Assembly: GCA_027576995.1 (NCBI GenBank)
Contig: JANBQC010000357.1
Span: forward strand, 1-28,857
Source of the DNA: Dimargaris cristalligena
Taxonomy: Eukaryota; Kickxellomycota; Dimargaritomycetes; Dimargaritales; Dimargaritaceae
Length of the DNA: 28,857 bases
Reading direction: 5' to 3'
The position numbers and the translations under genes are program-made. Shown one piece after another: positions 11,001 to 20,879 of the stretch (position 1 is the stretch's first letter; every line of letters begins with the position of its first letter). A model generated the notes under the pieces. That model was not told the DNA's origin, did not search any database, and saw only the letters and a program-made list of their open reading frames with translations.

Positions 11001-12658
11001 CTCACCGTCGCTGTCGTAATGGGCATGGTTCGCTTCGGTCGTTGACCCAGCCGTTTCCAGCTCTTCCCCACCGAGGGCTACGCAACATTTTGTACACCGG
11101 AAGCAGCGTAGCCAGATATCGGCGTAGCAGAAATCGCACCGACGCACGCAATCAAGTTTGGAGATGGGGTGTTGGAGCATGGCGTCCAACATGGTAGCGT
11201 CGGGGTGGTACCACACGGAGGGATTGGTCATGAAGTTGTAAATCACCGGGGGTTGGCGGGTAGGGCCGTGGTTTGGGGCAGCCAGGCTGTCCGGGGTAGT
11301 CTGGGCCAGCCACACGTCGTCCAAATGCACCCACTCGTCCAGGGTGTACTCAATCACGGAGTCGAGTAGTCCACGGAGATCGCTGAGCAAGCGCCGGATA
11401 TTGGCTACGCGGGAGGATAGGTCGGGCAAACCGCCCAATTCCCCGCGCATCGCCCGGCTGCGGTCACTCAAGTGTTTGAGGCCGAAATAGCCCAAGTATT
11501 TAAGGCGGTATTCCTCGGACCGCTGGACACTGCGGTACATGGGTAGTACTTCGCGGATGGCCCTCGGGATAGATCGGGCCGTGCTCCGGTTCCACGATAC
11601 CTTGACGCTCATGCCCTCCCCTTGGTTGATTACCTGGTGGGGCGCATTGCCGGGCAACAGGACGAAATCGCCGACCCGCTGTTCGATGATATGGACCGGG
11701 AAGGGAGCCTGGGCCAATACCTCCAGGGGCATAAATGAAGATTCTAAGGTCAGGGCCTTGCTGGAATCCCCGTGCTCAATCCAGAATCGATTGGCCGCCG
11801 CGTAGTCCTGGGGGCGAATGACGGCCCACAGAGCGTAGGCATTGGGCTCCCCGTGGACCAATAGGTTATGGCCGATGGACCCGCACAGGTCGCTATGCGC
11901 CGGGGTTAAGGTACCGGGACCCCCAATGTAAATCATTAGGTTCTCGACGCGCAAATCGGGGGGCGCTATGCACATGAGGTCGTCGCTGCCTTCGAAAACG
12001 AGTTCCTCTGGAATCCGTTCGCGTAAATGGACGGCCCATTCGACTGGACAGTCGATATCCTTGGCGTAGAGTACATGTGTTTTGCGGGATTGGGGTTTTG
12101 TAGACGCAAAAAATTGGTGGAAGGTCATGCTATCGGCGGTATCCCGGGTTTTGACATTAAAGGGATTGAATTCTTGGAGGGGCGTGGTGCAATTAAATAG
12201 TCGGGCCGGGGTGATGAATAAAAACCAAGCGGCGGTAGATATTTTACCATTATAATGGAGATCAATCAGTTGAAATTAGGCAACGGGAGGCGCGTCTTAA
12301 TAATGAGGACGGCCCATAGAGGGGGAGGACATATACATATAATATACTTCGCCAAGCTAAAATGGACCGGTGATATAAGTTAAGACGGGCCCTCGCGCAG
12401 TACTTCCGACCAAACCAACTTACCTACATCCCCGTAGGTTTCCCGGAACCAATGGGTGGTTAGCAAGTCGGAATCCAGGTTCCAGGCCTCTATGCAGTTT
12501 TCGATAATGAGCGGGACACGTAGGTCGTAGAGACAGCGGTCGACTTCGGCGATTAGTTCCGCCTTGGACAGGCGATTGCCATTAATGCGACGGCACGGTT
12601 CGAAGGAACTCTGGGGATTGTCCAGGAGGACATTGTAATTCGGAAGGCGACTCTCCAT
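8076..12658 (-). CDS. Large JmjC-domain oxygenase with zinc clusters and an AT-hook
   Basis: The product is a putative Fe(II)/2-oxoglutarate dioxygenase acting on chromatin. Two exons, 12424-12658 and 8076-12172 (intron 251 bp, GTAAGT), join in phase to give 1443 residues. The N-terminus (VPLIIENCIEAW, then WFRETYGDV) matches the segment that precedes many JmjC domains. The core contains TPAHSDLCGSIGHNLL, with the iron ligands His171 and Asp173; the second His is at 257 in NAPHQVINQ. A cysteine-rich block follows at about 420-530 (CDFC, CFRCTKCC, CARCY, CRHPGG), and more Cys pairs at about 612-788. A poly-Ser run (about 841-856), an AT-hook-like KRRGRP (about 1056) and a Pro/Thr/Asn-rich C-terminus complete it. 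A YHELF-containing segment occurs twice (about 977 and 1325). The JmjC subfamily and substrate are unknown. A pyrimidine tract plus AG just upstream of the ATG leaves room for an extra 5' exon. Confidence 0.85.
9843..9887. repeat. (ACT)n microsatellite coding for poly-Ser in the JmjC gene
   Basis: A trinucleotide tract with one GCT interruption is read on the minus strand as AGT (one AGC) Ser codons. It is the same repeat unit and coding outcome as the tract in the POF1-like gene. Confidence 0.9.
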
Positions 12659-13551
12659 GCCGGGGACCTGCCGGGTACTAAAACGAAGTGGTCAAATGGT
12701 TAAACGAGGATAGGTGGCGGTGAATGAGAAACAAACGAAAAGGGAATCAGGTATTCAAAAAAACTCAAAGAAAAAGCAGGAATAACGCGGAGCAAAGGAG
12801 AGAGTGGTAAGTGAGAAAAGCGAGTGGGTGAGTGAGGGAGGGAGGAAGAAGGAGATAGAGGAAAGGGGGAGAGTGGAACAGGAAGTGCAAAAGAACGCAA
12901 GGCCTGAGGACACAGGGTTATATGAGATAGTCAATTCTACAGTCACCACTTTATAGCAGCTGGGATATTTAATAGACTGCTTAACAAATAGGATTGCGGG
13001 CCAACATCATAGATTGAAGGAATACGAAGTTGGTGAAGGCTTTAGTTGGAATGTAGATTATATTCCTCATTGGTACTGCACAAGGCGAATGCTACGGAAC
13101 TGCTGCAATTGCTGCATACGGAATGGCGGTCCCCATGAACATAGAGCTACGGCAGGCCCCGGGGCGGGATAATTCGGGCTTCGTGGTTGTACCCGGATCA
13201 AGAACAGTGCCAGTCAAATCTTATTTAGGCTTCTATAGGGATTATCATCACGAATCCCTCCCAGTCGAGGCAATCCAGTCAACCGGCTCCCCTCGGAAGG
13301 GTGGAGTTGCTCCATCAACTTCCTTTCTAGGAATCCCGCTTATTAGCACGTCATTATATATATATATATATATAACCGGCAGTCCTTGAGGGTACTGGCG
13401 CCATTACGCCAGATTTACGGTGTGGAGGTGCTGTTTTGTTTATTCTAGGTCAGCCCCAGAGATCTTTCAGCATCTCCTAGCCTCAAAAAAAAAACTACCT
13501 AGTGCCCCTCTCTCTTTTACCTATTTATTTATTGGGGTGGGATGTACACTT
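12659..13551. promoter_or_regulatory. Intergenic between the JmjC gene and the nuclease gene
   Basis: About 890 bp separate two minus-strand genes. Positions 12791-12890 are strongly purine-rich on the plus strand, so they are CT-rich on the JmjC sense strand, as in many fungal promoters or leaders. A (TA)n tract is at 13355-13374. An 88-codon plus-strand ORF at 13123 has no recognisable feature and runs through the (TA)n tract, so I do not call it. Confidence 0.55.
13355..13374. repeat. (TA)n microsatellite
   Basis: About ten TA units lie in the 3' flank of the nuclease gene. Confidence 0.9.
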
Positions 13552-15291
13552 TTATACAGCGGTTTCATTGATATTAGCCATGGGCTCTTGGTCTAAGGCC
13601 AGGCCGGGAAATGATAGACCGGACGGGGAGGATACTGCGTCGAGTTCTGCCAAGGCACTTTGGACTTGGGCGGTATCCGTATTGACCTCGTTGGCGAATT
13701 CAAATAGGGTATCCCCTCCAGCACTATCTTTGGTTTCGTCGACCACCTCCATTGGAGTGTACACCAAATTGTGCCTAGCGAGATATTGGGGCAGCTGGCG
13801 GCTTTCACGCCTGGTAAATCGGGTCGATTGTAAAAATAGGGATGGGATACTAGCAGTCGAGGGTTGCAGCATTTTGCGGGCGCTCTTATAGGTAAAATCG
13901 TCCCGGGGTACCAAGTGGGGGCACTTTTCGAGGATCGTCTCGATATCTCCGTATTCGACGATCAGCTGATGGGCCGTGATGGGCCCTACTTTGTTGATGG
14001 AGCTGCAGAAGTCGGTCCCGCATAAGATGCAGAAGTCGATGAACTGGCGATCGGTAAAACCTAGTTCCGTGCGCACGGCCCGGGGGTCCACTGAGTTTAG
14101 CCGGCCCGATGAAGGTTGGTAATTCCGCAGGAGAGGGCCCGAACCCAGGAGGAGGACATCGGTGTCTTCGGACAGGGTGCCGGCGGTGATTGTGGCGTCG
14201 CATAGAGCGGCACAGAGGGCCTCCGATTCTATTCGTTTGACGTGGAAATGAAAAATCCCCATTAAATTAAGCAGTTTGGTCGTTTTGCCGAGAATTCCGG
14301 GGGTGAGCTTAGTACTGCGGATGGCGGTAAGTGCCCGGTAAGTATCAGTTAGGTCCGTTAGGGCTGCGAACCCCTGGGTTTGCCGATGCTGTAATGGAGA
14401 GGGGGGCGGGGATTTGTGGGGGGTGGTTTCTTCGGCGGGTTTCTGTTCCGTTTCCTTGGCGGGCTTCCTTTCCGACTGCTTGGGCGGACCTGCTGTCTTT
14501 TCCTTGTCCGGTTTGGTAGTGGGCGGTTTCTTGGAGGGAAGGATAGATGGGATCACCATAGTTTGGGCATGGTCCACGGTCTGGGGGCTGATTTGGTCCA
14601 TGTCCTGGTATACAATGGACTGGTACAAACTGCGCTGGAGCTTAACTATCTGGCGGCGCATTTTGGAGGCGGAGGTGGACTTTTGTCGGACCATCGCCTC
14701 TTCGTATAGAATGTACGAGTGGATCCGCTTCAGCTGTAAGCACAGCTGATTGGCTGTCGTCTTGCGGGTTAGGTTCTCGGGTTTGGTGAGACGAATAGCT
14801 TTCATCGGTTTGGCACGCATGAGCTTCGTGTGGTGCCGCTTGAGCAACTCGATGGATTGACCGGCGATACAGTCGCCAATATGCTGCAGTGCCTTGGTGA
14901 CTTTGGTCCGAAAGGTCTCGTCCTCGATGCGGGTCTCCAACTCCTTCAGGGCAGCGGCGCGTTTTTCGCCCTCCTTCTTTTTCTCCGTGGGTCGACGGTG
15001 GTCGTCGAAAATGACCAGGGGGGTGATATTGTAGCGTTGGAGAGAGCGCACCAGTTGAAAAAAGCCGTACAGGTGACGCTGATCCACCAGGAGCTGGGCC
15101 TCGGGGTTAGGGTTGGCCAGATCAGTATCGTCGCTAAAGGGGCGCATAATGGCTTCGGACCGAAGGAACTTCATGAGAAACAGGTTGCCGTCAATGGCCA
15201 GGGCCTTGGACCGGTAGGCCGAGATGTGCTGCTCGGTGAGACAGCCGGGTACCGTCCTCCGGAGAAAGGGAATGATACCTTTCACGCCCAT
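13552..15291 (-). CDS. XPG/RAD2-family structure-specific nuclease, FEN1-like with a long insertion
   Basis: The product has 579 residues from the ATG at 15291, chosen because MGVKGIIPFLRR matches the invariant XPG-family N-terminus; the frame is open upstream. The metal-binding acidic residues can be placed. Asp34 is in LAIDGNLFL, Asp96 in VIFDDHRRP, and Glu355 and Glu357 in RIESEALCAALC. Asp376 and Asp378 are in SEDTDVLLLG, and Asp427 in ILCGTDFCSSINKVGP, the start of the helix-hairpin-helix. The first half of the nuclease is separated from the second by about 185 more residues than in FEN1. This insert is basic and helical (about 110-230), then Lys/Pro/Glu-rich (about 250-300). No PCNA-binding QxxLxxFF box is visible at the C-terminus, so it is probably a paralogue rather than the replicative FEN1. 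Its physiological substrate is not predictable from sequence. Confidence 0.85.
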   Translation of the reverse strand: MGVKGIIPFLRRTVPGCLTEQHISAYRSKALAIDGNLFLMKFLRSEAIMRPFSDDTDLANPNPEAQLLVDQRHLYGFFQLVRSLQRYNITPLVIFDDHRRPTEKKKEGEKRAAALKELETRIEDETFRTKVTKALQHIGDCIAGQSIELLKRHHTKLMRAKPMKAIRLTKPENLTRKTTANQLCLQLKRIHSYILYEEAMVRQKSTSASKMRRQIVKLQRSLYQSIVYQDMDQISPQTVDHAQTMVIPSILPSKKPPTTKPDKEKTAGPPKQSERKPAKETEQKPAEETTPHKSPPPSPLQHRQTQGFAALTDLTDTYRALTAIRSTKLTPGILGKTTKLLNLMGIFHFHVKRIESEALCAALCDATITAGTLSEDTDVLLLGSGPLLRNYQPSSGRLNSVDPRAVRTELGFTDRQFIDFCILCGTDFCSSINKVGPITAHQLIVEYGDIETILEKCPHLVPRDDFTYKSARKMLQPSTASIPSLFLQSTRFTRRESRQLPQYLARHNLVYTPMEVVDETKDSAGGDTLFEFANEVNTDTAQVQSALAELDAVSSPSGLSFPGLALDQEPMANINETAV

Positions 15292-15881
15292 GGTGGCTCG
15301 AATGAGGGCGGCGAAGGAACGGACAAAGAAGGGAGAGATTGAGCAAATAAAACTAGGCAATGGTTGCGTGGCATTTGCCCTAGGCTACGACGCGGTTGGA
15401 GCTTAGAGGTGGTTGTTGGTTTGACTGCTGCGGCATGGTGGTGAGGGCTGCCCAGCTGTCCTTTGACTTTTTCACCTAACCACCAATAGAGTATTGTATG
15501 GAAGAGAGAATACATATATATATTTAATTTTTAAAGCAGAACTCTCCTACCCTATACTAACTAGCCAAACAATTACTATTGGCTAAGAGAGGGACTCTGA
15601 CGAGCCACGGAATGAACAGCGGTAAACCACCTTTTACATACCCCACAACTTGGCCTTAGAGTGGCTTTGTTCCCTACCTCCACTTTTCCGCTTTTTTTCA
15701 GCGCTTTGTCCATTTCTTCTGCTTTTGACTCGTCCCCCCGCCTTCTTAATAAGAGCGGCCAATACCCCCGAAGGCTTCGTCTCTTCCTGCTTTCTTCCAC
15801 TCTCTTTGCTTTAAAGTACTTTCCTCATTCTTCCATTCCTTCCGCCCATTGCCACCACCCTAACCGCATAATCTACCAACC
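15292..15881. promoter_or_regulatory. Divergent promoter region, nuclease gene and ELF1
   Basis: About 590 bp separate outward-facing genes. The stretch nearest ELF1 (about 15660-15860) is pyrimidine-rich on the plus strand, as is common in fungal leaders. ORFs in this interval on both strands are compositionally biased and not convincing. Confidence 0.5.
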
Positions 15882-16247
15882 ATGGGTAAGCGCAAGTCGT
15901 CTAGTAAGCCCCAGGCCCGTCGCGTCGTCAAACTCGACACCGTGTTCGACTGCCTCTTCTGCAACCACGAAAAGTCCGTGGTTGTTAAAATGGAAAAGGA
16001 TAGTAACATCGGCCACGTTAGCTGCACCGTCTGCCCCGCTTCATACCAGTCCCCCATCAACACGCTCAGCGATCCCATCGACGTGTATAGTGACTGGATC
16101 GACGCATGCGAGAAGGCAAATAAGGCCGCTGCTGCCCGTAAAGGTCCCCCCGCCCGGCGACCCCCTCCCCAGTCCGCGGGGGCCGCCTCTCGCCGTAATC
16201 CCCTTGCCGTGCCTGACGAACTGAGCGGCGATGACGATGAGTTTTAA
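15882..16247 (+). CDS. ELF1: Transcription elongation factor ELF1
   Basis: ELF1 is a small zinc-ribbon elongation factor that travels with RNA polymerase II. This 121-residue, intronless gene starts at an ATG after ACC. The basic tail MGKRKSSSKP at the N-terminus is the family hallmark. The zinc-binding pairs are Cys24/Cys27 (DCLFCNHEKSVVVKME) and Cys48/Cys51 (CTVCPASYQS). The conserved PIDVYSDWIDACE helix follows at about residues 65-77. The C-terminal 40 residues are Ala/Pro/Arg-rich and end in an acidic stretch (SGDDDEF), as in many fungal ELF1 proteins. The length is normal for the family. The gene is divergent from the XPG-family nuclease. Confidence 0.96.
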   Translation: MGKRKSSSKPQARRVVKLDTVFDCLFCNHEKSVVVKMEKDSNIGHVSCTVCPASYQSPINTLSDPIDVYSDWIDACEKANKAAAARKGPPARRPPPQSAGAASRRNPLAVPDELSGDDDEF

Positions 16248-16981
16248 ATGAGCAACCACCCGCCTTATATATACTGCACGCCTGCATACTCCTGGTCAAA
16301 ACCGATTCTTATATACTACCTCACATTTATTTATATATATCTATATCCGTTTGGCGTATATATTCAGTTGCCCAGTACCCTTTTTACTCCACCTTACTTG
16401 TATTTTATTTCATCACTACGCTTGGATGCCCTAAACATTTTGATGGTCCGTAGGATTGAACTCTACTTCGGCCTTTCTACCTCCTCACATTGTGGAACGC
16501 CTTGGTCATTTATTACGAGCAGACGGGCGATTCCTTCGATTTAGACTAATAAACTGCGAATTATAACTAAATACGGCTCGAATCGTCTTCAATTAAAAAA
16601 AATACTGTATGTGGGCTGCATAGCCCGGGTTCATGTGGTGAGTATCCGCGGAAAGGCGGAAGGCATGTCAGCCGCCTATGGCGCAACTGTCGGTGGTATT
16701 TCCACTTGCACTGTTTTTCACCGAGGCACACTGCTATCCCCCACTGCTACTAATTAGTATCTACTTTAACTCTCCATCTCCTAGTTGTAACTTGCCAATT
16801 CGACCGTTTTCTTGTCGCGACGGCGCTATTTTGTTGTACTCAGTTCCCTCCATCTGGTGTTTTTCACTTACTTTGTCCCGAAGATTTCCAACTCTTCCAC
16901 CTTCTCCCATCGTACTTTTGTCATTTCGCTACGGTGTTCGCTGCCTGATATATCCGATTCCCTACAACCGAGCCGAGCCCC
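16248..16981. promoter_or_regulatory. Intergenic between ELF1 and the UBX gene
   Basis: About 730 bp hold the ELF1 3' end and the promoter of the next plus-strand gene. The first 300 bp are AT-rich with TATATA runs. A more GC-rich patch lies at about 16615-16690, containing a possible GGCG/CGCC-type hairpin. The 128-codon ORF at 16678 and the 127-codon ORF at 16812 overlap the UBX gene's first exon in other frames and are shadows. Confidence 0.5.
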
Positions 16982-19152
16982 ATGCCCTATACCGAAGACA
17001 TTGGGTTGGCCATTCAAGAGGCCAACCGGCCCAATCAAATTCTACTCGTATGGGTTTCAGGTAAGCCATCGTTGGAGTGGGTTAATGGGCCCGGGCCGAG
17101 TCAATAGGGGCAGCCCCCCTCCTAACTGCTCGCTTAGTGGACGCAACCATTTTTACAGGCCCCTAATTCCAAGGTCTAGTCAGGGCTTCGAATAACTTAC
17201 CGTAGTTTGGTCTTCTCTTTATCCAACCTTTAAACTATGTGTTATTTTTTTAGACGACTCGGTAGCTTCGCAGGAAATGGGCCGGATTTTGACCGACGCC
17301 CAGGTAAATATACCCCCTGGGTTACACCATACACATACAATTTATTTTGCTGGCCCTGGAGATTAACGCGTCTACTTGCTGTATCTGAATTAATCCCCGT
17401 TATCTGAACATACCCTTCTCTAATAATCCTATCAACAATCTAGGTCGAGGCTGCGCTAGCTGATTTTGCCGTTTGCCTGCGCCTGACTAAGGGCTCCAAT
17501 TCTGCTGACATGTTCGGTCAATTGTGTAAGTGTCATTATATTCCTCATTTATCCTAAACTGCCACCAACATCAACAAATACAACCAAGCATGTACCAATT
17601 TCAGCATCCGTTACAGCCGTCTAATAAAATATATCTGTATGGATATATAATATTTTATAATATCCCCTTTCTTTCCCATGGCGCCTTTGTAGATACCATT
17701 TCTTCGACTCCGCTGGTGTATTTGATTAGGTAAATTACTCGGCAGCAGGCCTTTGCATAGCTTGGAACATATTTTTTATACCTTAATGAATCACCCATGT
17801 CTAAACTAGGACCAACTCACATATATATTATTCGCTTTTCTAATCTCGCCGCTTCCTTATATCAACCTTATAATATGGCTTATATCGTGGCTATGGTATC
17901 CTATAGGAGTGGTATACCATTGCACTGCTATTCCGGACCAGAACTCTCTGCGCCAGTTCTAATAAGCGCCATTGATTCGCTTAAGCGGGGTATTGCGAGT
18001 CCGGTATTAGACCCTCCGTCGTCGGACATTCACCAAACTTCGGCCCATGCTGGCTCGCCTTCGCCGGAGGCGGTTGCTGATGATACTCCACCCGCTTCAT
18101 CGTCCACCCCTGCCTTGCCAGAAACGCCCGAATTGGAGCCCAACTTACCGGCTGTCACCCCATCAGAACCAGCCGATACTACCGAGGCCCCGGCTATCCC
18201 ACTCGAGACACCGAGCCCCACGGCCCCTCACCAGAATACAGAGAGCGCTCCGATTGATTCGATTGATCAGCAGCCCTCGCCAGCTACCTCCCCTCAAATA
18301 GCTGAAGTGGAAACCCCTTCCAACGAGCTGGGCCCCGCTGCCACCCCACCTAGCCCGGCACCTACCAGCAAAGACTCCCAGACCCATCCGGTGACTTCGA
18401 GGTCCCGGGCACCTCTTCCTCCAACTGCCAACTTGGCGGAACCTTCCGTACCCGTGGCGAAATCTCCACCACCACCACCACCACCCACGCACGCCCAATT
18501 AGCCATCCGCCAACTGGACGGGAGTATGCTACGTCACCGCTTTTCGAAGGATGATACCCTCGAACAAGTCCAGTTATACATCGCCAACCACCGAAACGAC
18601 GGCGGGGCCCCCTACCTTCTACAGCAGGTGTATCCCCATCAGCTCTTTGATCTAGCCAGCGATGGTTCCAAAACCCTAGCGGAACTCGAGCTGTGTCCCA
18701 GTAGTACATTGGTGATGAAACCCTTCACGCCAACCAACACCCCATCAACCAGCTCCTTGGCCGGACTGAATCTGAGCGGTGCCCGAGGGGATACATCCCT
18801 ATGGCAATATACCACTTTATTGCTGGCCTGGTGCTTTTCGTACATTCAGGTGATGGGTCATTATCTTCGGGATGCCGTCACTGCTCGCTGGCGTACGCCG
18901 GCATCACAGTCTACGCAAAACCCAACTGCCTCACCAACTGTTGGATCATCTACACCCTCTAACGCGACGCCAGCGATATCGGCATCGCCTTCATCGTCGC
19001 CTGCTGCTCACTCGACTGCTCGGAATACTGATCGCGCTGCGACCCGGCGACGAACCCGGCCCCGGGAAGGATTCTATACCATCCATAACATAGGGGATCG
19101 GGACTCGGATACCGATATTTCCTACAATGGTAACTCAACCAATATGGAGTGA
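16982..19152 (+). CDS. UBXN4: UBXN4/erasin-like UBX-domain protein
   Basis: UBXN4-type proteins sit on the ER membrane and recruit p97/Cdc48 for ER-associated degradation. I assembled five exons: 16982-17060, 17254-17303, 17444-17525, 17693-17729 and 17907-19152. Together they make 1494 nt and 497 residues, with all phases compatible. The four small exons encode a thioredoxin-like N-terminal domain. Residues 8-86 follow human UBXN4: AIQEANRP..LLVWVSDD, then FAVCLRLTKGS, FGQLYTISSTPLVYLI and SGIP. A Pro/Ser/Thr-rich linker (about 115-275) is followed by the UBX domain (278-356), then a hydrophobic segment at about 381-403 (LWQYTTLLLAWCFSYI), as in the membrane hairpin of UBXN4. The usual p97-contacting FPR loop reads YPH. 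An AATAAA lies about 20 bp after the stop. Confidence 0.87.
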
Positions 19153-19777
19153 TGGCTCTAGAATACCTTTCAATAAAAGTGTCATTTTCCTTCTCTATTT
19201 GCTAAGTTGTATTTTTACAATCGACGTCTAGACCTGGGCTACAGGCGGCTTAAGTCTCGAAATGGGGATATTAATTGGGTTAGTTTATTTGGCGATGAGT
19301 TCAAATCGGCATTTAGGATAGTTACAACAGCTGCTTAACATTATTAAGCCAGACAAATATACCGGGTGGCTATGTACCATCATGGCCTTACTAAATGACC
19401 ACCGATGCTTTATTTACGCATAATAGAGATACACAATTGAAGAGGGGGGAAGTCAGGCTGAGAAACACGGGTGGTTTGGCGAGACAAAGAGACAAGAAAA
19501 AGAGTTGGGAAGTGCAGTGGAATTGGCTGGGGTGGTCTTCAGTCACGCAATACGAAACCACTAGGGGAGAGAAGGAGCACATCAGACACCAAAAGACTGA
19601 CGGGCTTCCTGGGCGTACAGTTGCAATGACCGAGCAACACTTTCAATGCTATGGGATTAGAATATATATCAAGAACATAAATAAATCAAATGCGGGTTAG
19701 AATCGAATAAATACCTATTGTGACCATCACTCCATCAAACATTAACCATCCATCAGGCAAGGTATTCATGTGGAAAC
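19153..19777. other. Convergent intergenic region, UBX gene and APS1
   Basis: About 620 bp between the ends of two genes facing each other. The UBX poly(A) signal AATAAA is at 19172-19177. A 101-codon plus-strand ORF at 19395 has a charged, unrecognisable product that does not look conserved. Confidence 0.55.
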
Positions 19778-20879
19778 TTACTTGACATCGCCCCAACCGC
19801 GCTCGGCATTCTCATTCTCCTCAATGATATCCTGTTGGCTCATCACGCGCAGCACGGCCTTTTTGCTAGGTTCCTGCATTTCACCGGCCAGTAGAAGTTC
19901 GTCCAAGACGAAGTAGGCCTTTTGGAAGTTGAAAATAAGATCCAGTTCGCATACGTTGCCAAAGTATTGGTCCAGAATTTCGACGTAACGGTGGATGATT
20001 TCGAGGGCGATGAGTTCGTTGTCGTCGGTACCGATTCCGGCAATGAAGAACAGACTCGCATAGCTAGGAATGGTGGAGTGAATCATGGGAGTGGGCGGTA
20101 GTGATGTTTAAAACGGGCTCACCGTGGAGATAAAAATAAGATTAGTATTAGGTAACCATAAAAAAACATCGGAGGGGCGCTGCTCGACCCTATGTTAGGG
20201 TAGTCGGGCCAATAGGTCAAATGTCATCAGGCTATGGATTTATGGCTTGAAAAAGGCACTTACCGTCGGTACACAAGTTTGGTATCTGAGCCATGGGGTT
20301 ATAAGCCAGCGGAGTGATTGGTATACGGGGTAGTTAGTCGCCACAACAAGGGTGCAGTTGCATTAGAGAGCGGCCCCTGGGGTAGAGTATCGGGCGGCAA
20401 ATGACTACCCCCTTTGGAAATTTTGGGGCCTTTTCGCCCGAACAATAAAATTATATAATGGTTATAACTTACCCCGGTATTCGAGGAAATTACACAGACG
20501 GGCCCGGCGAGCCAGGACCATCTGGGTCACATCTTTGACGATTTTGGCCTTTTCCTTCAGGCCTAGCGTGCTGAACCACTTGGCCAAGCGAACCTTGCCT
20601 TGGCGACTCACGAGTAAAACGTATTTAATCTAGCGAAGGAAGGTTAACGGGGATAAGGGTAGGAAGCAGGTCCGGGAAATAAAGCGATCCGGCGGTTAGT
20701 TACTTGCCCATGGGGATGTCTGGTGTGCATGGCGCAAGAACGAGAGAAAGTCTCGGTTTCGCTTGAAAAGTACAGTATTAATGACCTGGTCGGAGCAAAG
20801 GCCCCGATAAGGAAAATGGCAACGGTATAAGCCCATCACCTGGGTGGAGCCCATGATGCTGAGAAATGCTTACCCCCAT
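19778..20879 (-). CDS. APS1: AP-1 clathrin adaptor complex small subunit sigma
   Basis: AP-1 sigma is the small subunit of the trans-Golgi/endosome clathrin adaptor. I assembled four coding exons: 20874-20879, 20473-20629, 20264-20285 and 19778-20063. They total 471 nt for 156 residues; animal and fungal AP-1 sigmas are about 155-160. Exon 2 reads [19 protein letters not shown] and later [10 protein letters not shown]. The 22-nt exon 3 supplies DTKLVYR. Exon 4 opens with [12 protein letters not shown], then [31 protein letters not shown], all typical of AP-1 sigma. Exon 1 contributes only ATG GGG before a GTAAGC donor. This replaces the usual Met-Ala start and is the least certain piece; the ATG has G at -3. 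The introns are 244, 187 and 200 bp. The stop TAA sits inside an AAGTAAGT sequence that looks like a splice donor, so a further 3' exon is possible but not needed for family length. Confidence 0.9.

Noticed and set aside
13123..13389. 88-codon plus-strand ORF
   Set aside because: It runs through a (TA)n microsatellite, giving a Tyr-Ile repeat; there is no recognisable domain or splice context.
19395..19700. 101-codon plus-strand ORF between the UBX gene and APS1
   Set aside because: The product is charged and low-complexity, with no start context or similarity; it overlaps expected 3' untranslated sequence.
20699..20715. APS1 first exon at an ATG followed by a GC-type donor (ATGGGCAAGT)
   Set aside because: Joining here to exon 2 breaks the reading frame; the ATGGGG|GTAAGC site at 20874-20879 keeps it.
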